Below are positions 59,232-64,000 of a DNA stretch of 64,000 bases, piece by piece (the stretch's first letter is position 1; each line of letters starts with the position of its first letter). The notes beneath the pieces were generated by a model. The model was not told the DNA's origin, did not search any database, and worked only from the letters and a program-made list of their open reading frames with translations. The stretch is from Pseudonocardia oceani. Its GTDB lineage: Bacteria; Actinomycetota; Actinomycetes; Mycobacteriales; Pseudonocardiaceae. Both the position numbers and the translations under genes were made by a program. The stretch lies in assembly GCF_019263585.2 (NCBI RefSeq), contig NZ_JADQDF010000001.1, positions 5,094,501 through 5,158,500 of the forward strand, written 5' to 3'.

Positions 59232-60157
59232 GCGGCCGCCCCGGAGAGGATCCGCTCGAGGTCGTCGAGCACCGTGAGGCCGCCGAGCGGGCCGACGCCG
59301 GTGATCCAGAAAGACTGGTCGACGACGTGCAGGTCCGGGAAGGACTCGGCGCGCACCGCCGAGACGGCGGGCGGGATGACCGACTCGTCGCCCGCGGTGG
59401 TGCCGGTGACCAGCACGAGGTCGGCCCGGGCGTCCAGGACGAACTCCGGGGAGAGGTCGACCGAGATCGAGTCCTCCCAGTCCCGCGGCGGGGTCGTGAA
59501 GCCGGCGCACTCGAGCGTGCTGCCGGCGAACGAGGTGGGCCCGTAGAGGGTGAGCTGGCCGTCGCGCGGGCGGATGAGCTGCGCGGTGCGGCCGGCGGTG
59601 CCGTACGCGGTGGCGACCTCGTCACAGCGCTGCTCGTAGCGGTCGAGCAGGCCCTGCGCCTCGGCGTCGGCGCCCAGCGCCTGCCCGACGAACCGGACGT
59701 TGTCCTGCCACGGGTCGGCCTGGCTGGCCATGAACACGGTCGGGGCGATCGCGGACAGCCCGTCGTAGAGCGCGCTGTGCCGCGACTCCGTGCCCAGGAT
59801 CAGGTCGGGGGCCAGCGCGGCGACCGCCTCCAGCGACGGCTCGGCGACCGTGCCGACCGGCGTGACCGACCGCGCCTGGTCGCCGAGGTAGGCCGGGACC
59901 GAGGCCGTCGGGTTGAGCACGGCCGCCCCGACGGGGACGCGGCCCAGCGCGACGGTCGTGTCGAGCTGCACGGGCTCCAGCACGACGATCCGCTGCGGAT
60001 CGGCCGGCACCTGCGTCTCGCCGTGGGCGTGCGCGACGGTGCGCGGCGCGGCGGCCTGATCCGGGGTACCGGTGCTCCCGCCGCAGGCCGACAGCACGAG
60101 CGCCGCGGCGACCGCGGCGACGGCCGCGAGCGGGCGACGGGTATGGGGGGTGGGCAT
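59228..60157 (-). CDS. Iron-siderophore ABC transporter substrate-binding lipoprotein
   Basis: 309 residues. Signal ending in the lipobox LSAC (Cys near residue 25). FecB/FhuD-type (Peripla_BP_2) lobes: RIVVLEPVQLDTTVAL, SLEAVAALAPDLILGTES and DQSFWITGVGPLGGLTVLDDLERIL. Binds a ferric siderophore outside the membrane. No permease or ATPase is adjacent. An iron box lies 31-48 bases before the ATG at 60157. Confidence 0.92.
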   Translation of the reverse strand: MPTPHTRRPLAAVAAVAAALVLSACGGSTGTPDQAAAPRTVAHAHGETQVPADPQRIVVLEPVQLDTTVALGRVPVGAAVLNPTASVPAYLGDQARSVTPVGTVAEPSLEAVAALAPDLILGTESRHSALYDGLSAIAPTVFMASQADPWQDNVRFVGQALGADAEAQGLLDRYEQRCDEVATAYGTAGRTAQLIRPRDGQLTLYGPTSFAGSTLECAGFTTPPRDWEDSISVDLSPEFVLDARADLVLVTGTTAGDESVIPPAVSAVRAESFPDLHVVDQSFWITGVGPLGGLTVLDDLERILSGAAA

Positions 60158-60187
60158 GGCGGGAGCCGTCCTCTCGTCGTGATCAGA

Positions 60188-60205
60188 GGTGAGGCTAGCC
60201 TGACC
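60188..60205 (-). promoter_or_regulatory. IdeR/DmdR-like iron box
   Basis: GGTGAGGCTAGCCTGACC is an 18-bp dyad with one mismatched pair. The core AGGCTAGCCT resembles the IdeR/DmdR1 box (TTAGGTTAGGCTAACCTAA) and it precedes an iron-siderophore binding-protein gene. Iron-dependent repression is inferred. Confidence 0.7.
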
Positions 60206-60210
60206 ACAAG

Positions 60211-60428
60211 GTGGGACGGCCCCTGCGTGGGACGGCCCCTGCGTGGGACGGACCCTGCGTGGGACGGACCCTGCGTGGGACGGCCCCTGCGTGGGACGGA
60301 CCCTGCGTGGGACGGCCCCTGCGTGGGACGGACCCTGCGTGGGACGGACCCTGCGTGGGACGGACCCTGCGTGGGACGGACCCTGCGTGGGACGGACCCT
60401 GCGTGGGACGGCCCCTGCGTGGGACGGC
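60211..60428. repeat. Tandem array of a 16-bp unit, 13 full copies
   Basis: Unit GTGGGACGG[A/C]CCCTGC, in perfect register from 60211 to 60418 plus a partial 10-base copy. Only one base varies: C, C, A, A, C, A, C, A, A, A, A, A, C. All three frames are open through it because 16 is not divisible by 3. It lies between the iron box and the 3' end of the Lrp-like gene, 6 bases from its stop. Confidence 0.97.
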
Positions 60429-60433
60429 TCGGC

Positions 60434-60712
60434 TCAGCCCAGGCCGGCGGAGAAGGTGTCCTCGGTGTCGGCGCGGGAGTAGGAGCGGAACGCGATGTGG
60501 GTGTCGGTGCGCGTGACGCCGTCGATCTTGCTCAGCCGCCCGGCGATGACGTCGGCGAGCTCGTCGTGCTGCGCCACCTTGACGATCGCGATCAGGTCGA
60601 CGTCACCCGCGCAGGAGTAGACCTCGCTGATGCCCTCGAGGTCGGCGATGGCCTGCGCCGTCTCCGGGATGCGGTCGGCGGCGGTGTGCACCATGACGAT
60701 CGCGGTGATCAC
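60434..60712 (-). CDS. Stand-alone Lrp/AsnC ligand-binding (RAM) domain protein
   Basis: 92 residues. ITAIVMVHTAADRIPETAQAIADLEGISEVYSCAGDVDLIAIVKVAQHDELADVIAGRLSKIDGVTRTDTHIAF matches the AsnC effector beta-alpha-beta fold, with no HTH. Such proteins bind amino acids and oligomerise. GTG 60712 behind GGGAG; a longer frame upstream is Arg/Pro noise. Confidence 0.85.
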   Translation of the reverse strand: MITAIVMVHTAADRIPETAQAIADLEGISEVYSCAGDVDLIAIVKVAQHDELADVIAGRLSKIDGVTRTDTHIAFRSYSRADTEDTFSAGLG

Positions 60713-60785
60713 GGCGGGCTCCCTGTACGTCGGCGGGCCGGGGCGGGCGCGGCCCGGCGTGCCGACCGTAGCCCGTGGCGCGGTG

Positions 60786-62549
60786 TCAGTCGCCCGGCAC
60801 CTCCAGCGGACGGGCGCGCTCGGCCCACGCCGTCCAGGAAGGGGCACCGCGGGCCGGTTCGGCCCACTCGGGCGCGCTGTGGACCAGGCGGGTGCCGCCG
60901 GTGGCCAGCCAGCGGTGCAGCAGCCGGACCTCCTCGTGCGGCGCCCCCCGCAGCGGCCCCGGGCCAGTGAGGATCGTCTGCGCGCCCAGGCGCAGCGCGT
61001 CGATCACCGGCATCGGGGCCACGCCGCGCGGCGCCACCCCGGCCGCGGCCAGCCGCCCGTGGCGCAGCACTGCCACCTCCCAGCCGCCGCGCCCGTCGGG
61101 CCGGGCGCCGACCAGCTCGTCGACCTGCGCCAGCGCCGCGAGCCGCTGCGTGCGCGCGAGCGCGAGGATCAGCGCGGCCAGCCGGTCGCGCCGCACCGCC
61201 GCGTCCTCGAAGCGCTCGCGCTCGGCCAGCGCGTCGACGGCGTCGGCGAGGCGGCGCAGCGGGGTGTCGTCGCGGCCGTCGACGAGGTCGGCCAGCGCGT
61301 CGACGGCCGGGGTGTACTCCGCCGCGGTCTGCAGCCCGGCGCAGGGCGCGGCGCAGCGGCCCATGTCGTGCAGCGCGCACGGCGTGCCGGTGGGGCGCAG
61401 GGGGATGCGCGGCGTGCAGGAGCGCAGCGGCACGGCGTCGAGCAGCGTCTCCGCCGCCGTGCCCGCCGCCCGCCGGGACGGGAACGGCCCCAGCGCGCCC
61501 TCCCGCGGCGTCGTGACGACCGACAGCCGCGGGAACGGCTCGACGGTGGCGGCCACCCACCAGCCGCGCTGCGGGTTGCGCGAGCGCCGGTTGTAGCGGG
61601 GCCGGTGCGCGGCGATCAGTCGCAGCTCGCGCACCGACGCCTCCAGGGAGTGCGCGCAGACGACGGTGTCGACGCGCTCGGCCAGCGCGACCATGTCGCG
61701 CACGCGCCGCCGGCGCTCCCCGGCGGTGAAGTAGCTGCGGACGCGGCGGGCCAGGTCGCCGCTCGTGCCGACGTAGAGCACCTCGTCGCGCGGGCCCCGG
61801 AACAGGTACACCCCCGGCGCCGACGGGACGCCCCGCGCCAGCGTGCGCTTGCGCCGCTGCCCGGTGGTGGGCCGGTGCGGCGCGGAGTCCTTGGCGAGCG
61901 CGAGCAGCTCCTCCAGGCTCTGCACGCCGAGGTTGCCGATGCGCTCCAGCAGGTGGTGCAGCACCTCGACCGTGGCCGCGGCGTCGGCCGGGGCGCGGTG
62001 GTCGGGCGTGGTGGCGGTGCCGAACAGCGCGGCCAGCGCCCCCAGCCGGACGCTCGGGGCCTCCTCGCGGGGCAGCACCGCCCGGGCCAGGCGCGCGGTG
62101 CACAGCACCGGCGGGCGGGGCCAGGCGTGTCCGTGGCGCTCGCACGCGGCGCGCAGGAAGCCGGTGTCGAACGGGGCGTTGTGCGCCACCAGCACGGACC
62201 CGCGCAGGAACTCCAGCAGAGCGGGCAGCACGGCCGGCACCGGGGGAGCGGCGCGCACCATAGCCGTGGTGATCCCGGTGAGCGCGACGATCCCCGGCGG
62301 GATGCCGACGCCCGGGTCGACGAGCGTCGACAGCTCGCCGATCCGCTCCCCGCCGCGCACCTTCACCGCGCCGATCTCGGTGATGGAGTCCTTCTTCGCG
62401 GAGCCGCCGGTGGTCTCCAGGTCGAGCACGACGAACGTGACCTCGCGCAGGGGCGTGCCCAGCTCGTCGAACGACAGCTGCACCTCGAGGGGCGGTTTCT
62501 GCACCTCGGGTGGCGGGCGGGTCTCGCGCGAGGCCGGGGGAGCGGTCAC
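60786..62549 (-). CDS. DEDDh exonuclease fused to UvrC-like GIY-YIG domain
   Basis: 587 residues. The N-terminal proofreading-type exonuclease has VVLDLETTGGSAKKDSITEIGAVKV (DEDD), LVAHNAPFDTGFL and DHRAPADAAATVEVL. The middle GIY-YIG has GVPSAPGVYLFRGPRDEVLYVGTSGDLARRVRSYF. The C-terminal region has a CxxHDMGRCAAPCAG-like Cys cluster. Homologous in layout to mycobacterial Rv2191-type proteins near the qcr genes. GTG 62549 is chosen; no clear ribosome site is visible. Confidence 0.88.
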   Translation of the reverse strand: MTAPPASRETRPPPEVQKPPLEVQLSFDELGTPLREVTFVVLDLETTGGSAKKDSITEIGAVKVRGGERIGELSTLVDPGVGIPPGIVALTGITTAMVRAAPPVPAVLPALLEFLRGSVLVAHNAPFDTGFLRAACERHGHAWPRPPVLCTARLARAVLPREEAPSVRLGALAALFGTATTPDHRAPADAAATVEVLHHLLERIGNLGVQSLEELLALAKDSAPHRPTTGQRRKRTLARGVPSAPGVYLFRGPRDEVLYVGTSGDLARRVRSYFTAGERRRRVRDMVALAERVDTVVCAHSLEASVRELRLIAAHRPRYNRRSRNPQRGWWVAATVEPFPRLSVVTTPREGALGPFPSRRAAGTAAETLLDAVPLRSCTPRIPLRPTGTPCALHDMGRCAAPCAGLQTAAEYTPAVDALADLVDGRDDTPLRRLADAVDALAERERFEDAAVRRDRLAALILALARTQRLAALAQVDELVGARPDGRGGWEVAVLRHGRLAAAGVAPRGVAPMPVIDALRLGAQTILTGPGPLRGAPHEEVRLLHRWLATGGTRLVHSAPEWAEPARGAPSWTAWAERARPLEVPGD

Positions 62550-62613
62550 GGGCCGCACGCTAGCGAGGCCCCCCGACAGAACCGGTCGAACATCGGTTCG
62601 CACCGCCGGAGCC

Positions 62614-62670
62614 GTCGGGCGAACGGCACTGTCGCCCAGGCCCGTCGGGCGGGAGTGCCGTTCGCCCGAC
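62614..62670. repeat. 17-bp-arm palindrome in divergent gap
   Basis: GTCGGGCGAACGGCACT (62614-62630) and AGTGCCGTTCGCCCGAC (62654-62670) are perfect complements with a GCCC/GGGC inner stem. It lies between two divergent genes, where a terminator is not needed, so it is either regulatory or a dispersed element. Confidence 0.7.
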
Positions 62671-62746
62671 GTGGGCCGGGCCACGATGCGGTGCCCGCCC
62701 GAGCGCGGCGCCGGTGTGCGGGCCGGAACGCGGATAACCTGGACCG

Positions 62747-64000
62747 ATGTCCGCGACACCGGCCCCCGAGGGGGGTGACCCCGTCGACTGGTCGCGCCTG
62801 CCCGACGCGGTGCGCGCCCGGCTCGCGGACGTCGCGGCCACGGCGGTCGGCGGGATGCCGGCCACCGAGGTGCCGGTCCCGCTGCGCCGCCTCGCCCGGT
62901 TCACCCCGGCCAAGCGCGCGAAGCTCGGCGGCCCGGCGCTGCTGGCGGAGCTGCGCGCCTCCACCGTGTTCCGCACGGCCGTCGTCGCCTGGTGGGACGA
63001 GCACCGGTCCGGCGAGCTGGTGCCCGCCGCCGACGACCCGCTGACGGCCGCGGCCGCCGCGGTGCTGGCCGGCGACGAGGCGGCGGCGCAGGCGGTGGCC
63101 GCCGCGGCCCACCGCGGTGACGTCGTGGAGCTGCGCGCCGAGCGCGACGCCGCGCTGTCGCGGGTCGACAAGCTGTCGGTCGAGCTCGAGCGCCTGCGCG
63201 GGGAGCTCGGTGAGGCCCGCGAGCAGGCCCGCTCGGCGGGCGACCAGCGCGACGCGGAGTACCAGCAGCTGCGCCGACGCGTGTCCGAGCAGGGCGCGAA
63301 GCTGCGCACGCTGCTGGACGGGCGCGCGGAGGCCGACCGGGTCGTCGAGGAGCTGCGGGCGTCGTCGGCGGCCGAGCTGGCGCATGCTCGGGCCGAGGTG
63401 GAGCGCGAGCGCGGCCGGGCCGAGCAGGAGCGGCGGCGGGCCGACCGGGCGGCCGCGGAGGTCGCGGCGGCCCGGCAGGCGGCCCGCGAGGCCCGGCAGG
63501 CCGACGAGGTGCGCCTGGGCCTGCTCGTCGACACCCTCGCCGGCGCGGTCACCGGGCTGCGCCGCGAGCTGGCGCTGGGCGGCGGCGGGCCGCGGCCGGG
63601 CGACCTCGTCACCGGCGCGGGCGCGGCGGCCGGCGGCGGCGCCGTCGACGGGCTCGCCGCGCTGGACGCCCTGCTCGCGGTGCCGACCGTGCACCTGGTC
63701 GTCGACGGCTACAACGTCAGCAAGACCGGTTACCCCGAGCTCACCCTGGCCGACCAGCGCACGCGCCTGGTCGGGCAGCTCGCGGCGCTGGCCGCGCGCA
63801 CCGGGGTGGAGGTCACCGTCGTGTTCGACGGGGCGGGCGTCGTCGCGGCGCCGATCCGCGGCTCGCGCGGGGTGCGCGTGCTGTTCAGCGACCCCGGCGT
63901 GATCGCCGACGACGTCATCCGCTCGCTGGTCGCCGCCGAGCCGCACGGGCGGCCGGTGCTGGTGGCCACCTCCGACGCCGAGGTCGTGCGGTCGGTGCAG
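62747..64000 (+). CDS. NYN/YacP-like domain protein (3' end outside window)
   Basis: 418 codons are open to the window end. An N-terminal acidic and hydrophobic region (DWSRLPDAVRARLADVAATAV), a W-containing segment VVAWWDEH, a long Ala/Arg/Glu coiled coil (about residues 125-250), a Gly/Ala linker, and the NYN fold starting HLVVDGYNVSKTGYPEL ... VTVVFDGAGVVAAP and IADDVIRSLVA. NYN/PIN-like proteins are nucleases acting on RNA. TAACCT ends six bases before ATG 62747, suggesting leaderless translation. Confidence 0.9.
   Translation, partial: MSATPAPEGGDPVDWSRLPDAVRARLADVAATAVGGMPATEVPVPLRRLARFTPAKRAKLGGPALLAELRASTVFRTAVVAWWDEHRSGELVPAADDPLTAAAAAVLAGDEAAAQAVAAAAHRGDVVELRAERDAALSRVDKLSVELERLRGELGEAREQARSAGDQRDAEYQQLRRRVSEQGAKLRTLLDGRAEADRVVEELRASSAAELAHARAEVERERGRAEQERRRADRAAAEVAAARQAAREARQADEVRLGLLVDTLAGAVTGLRRELALGGGGPRPGDLVTGAGAAAGGGAVDGLAALDALLAVPTVHLVVDGYNVSKTGYPELTLADQRTRLVGQLAALAARTGVEVTVVFDGAGVVAAPIRGSRGVRVLFSDPGVIADDVIRSLVAAEPHGRPVLVATSDAEVVRSVQ

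Noticed and set aside
60211-60428. CRISPR array
   Set aside because: Units are contiguous with no spacers and no cas genes are present.
60211-60516. Open frames through the 16-bp tandem array
   Set aside because: They are a trivial result of a repeat with no stop and a period not divisible by 3; no start site or domain.

Overview
The window is very GC-rich, uses GTG starts freely and packs its genes with 4-base ATGA/GTGA overlaps. It carries the actinobacterial ctaE-qcrC-qcrA-qcrB respiratory cluster next to trpD, a DUF4191 protein, a GlnR-type box at glnA, F420/FMN-type luciferase-like (LLM) enzymes and a mycofactocin-type dehydrogenase. This points to a free-living, catabolically versatile actinomycete. 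Pseudonocardiaceae (Pseudonocardia-like) is my best guess, inferred from style and synteny rather than from any search.

Layout. (1) 1-3.7 kb: the 3' end of an indolepyruvate ferredoxin oxidoreductase gene, then an MFS transporter and a short-chain dehydrogenase (SDR). (2) 3.8-10.9 kb: a catabolic block with a flavin ketosteroid-dehydrogenase-like enzyme, two NTF2/SnoaL-like proteins, a RutA-like LLM monooxygenase, an Old-Yellow-Enzyme/FAD fusion with an Fe-S cluster, and an acyl-CoA dehydrogenase. It ends at a divergent FadR-type GntR regulator. (3) 11-20.1 kb: a tightly coupled operon with a protein made of two tandem copies of one ~143-residue unit (no family recognised), DUF35 plus aldolase-like thiolase, amidohydrolase, Rieske protein with an extended inter-motif loop, acyl-CoA ligase, phthalate-dioxygenase-type reductase, SDR and a second amidohydrolase. 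It looks like an aromatic or alicyclic acid degradation pathway. (4) 20.1-24.5 kb: an LLM enzyme flanked by two SnoaL-like genes, divergent from a flavin reductase across a palindromic operator, then an epimerase.

(5) 24.5-33.3 kb: visibly less GC-rich and with different codon use, so probably acquired. It begins with a 5'-truncated alcohol dehydrogenase pseudogene and holds a hydrolase, DUF3237, SnoaL, cupin, methylmalonate-semialdehyde-type dehydrogenase, VOC protein, mycofactocin-type SDR, CurA-type reductase and an EthR-like TetR regulator. A long inverted repeat sits at its right edge. (6) 33.4-51.3 kb: mostly core and housekeeping genes: glnA with a four-part GlnR box, RDD, GyrI/MerR pair, DUF4191, two LLM enzymes, a DesKR-like two-component system with an ABC exporter, a GlxA-type regulator, a DICT/degenerate GGDEF protein, enoyl-CoA hydratase, FprA-like reductase, a secreted His/Gly-tailed protein and an acyl-CoA dehydrogenase. 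(7) 51.3-64 kb: a decayed GT87 pseudogene, the bc1/aa3 respiratory genes, trpD, an iron-siderophore pair under an IdeR/DmdR-like box, a 13-copy 16-bp tandem repeat, a stand-alone Lrp/AsnC ligand domain, a DEDDh/UvrC-like nuclease and a NYN-domain protein running off the end.

The parts most worth following are the duplicated-domain protein and its operon, the mycofactocin-linked island, and a series of long intergenic palindromes. No tRNA, rRNA, CRISPR array or intact insertion sequence was seen.
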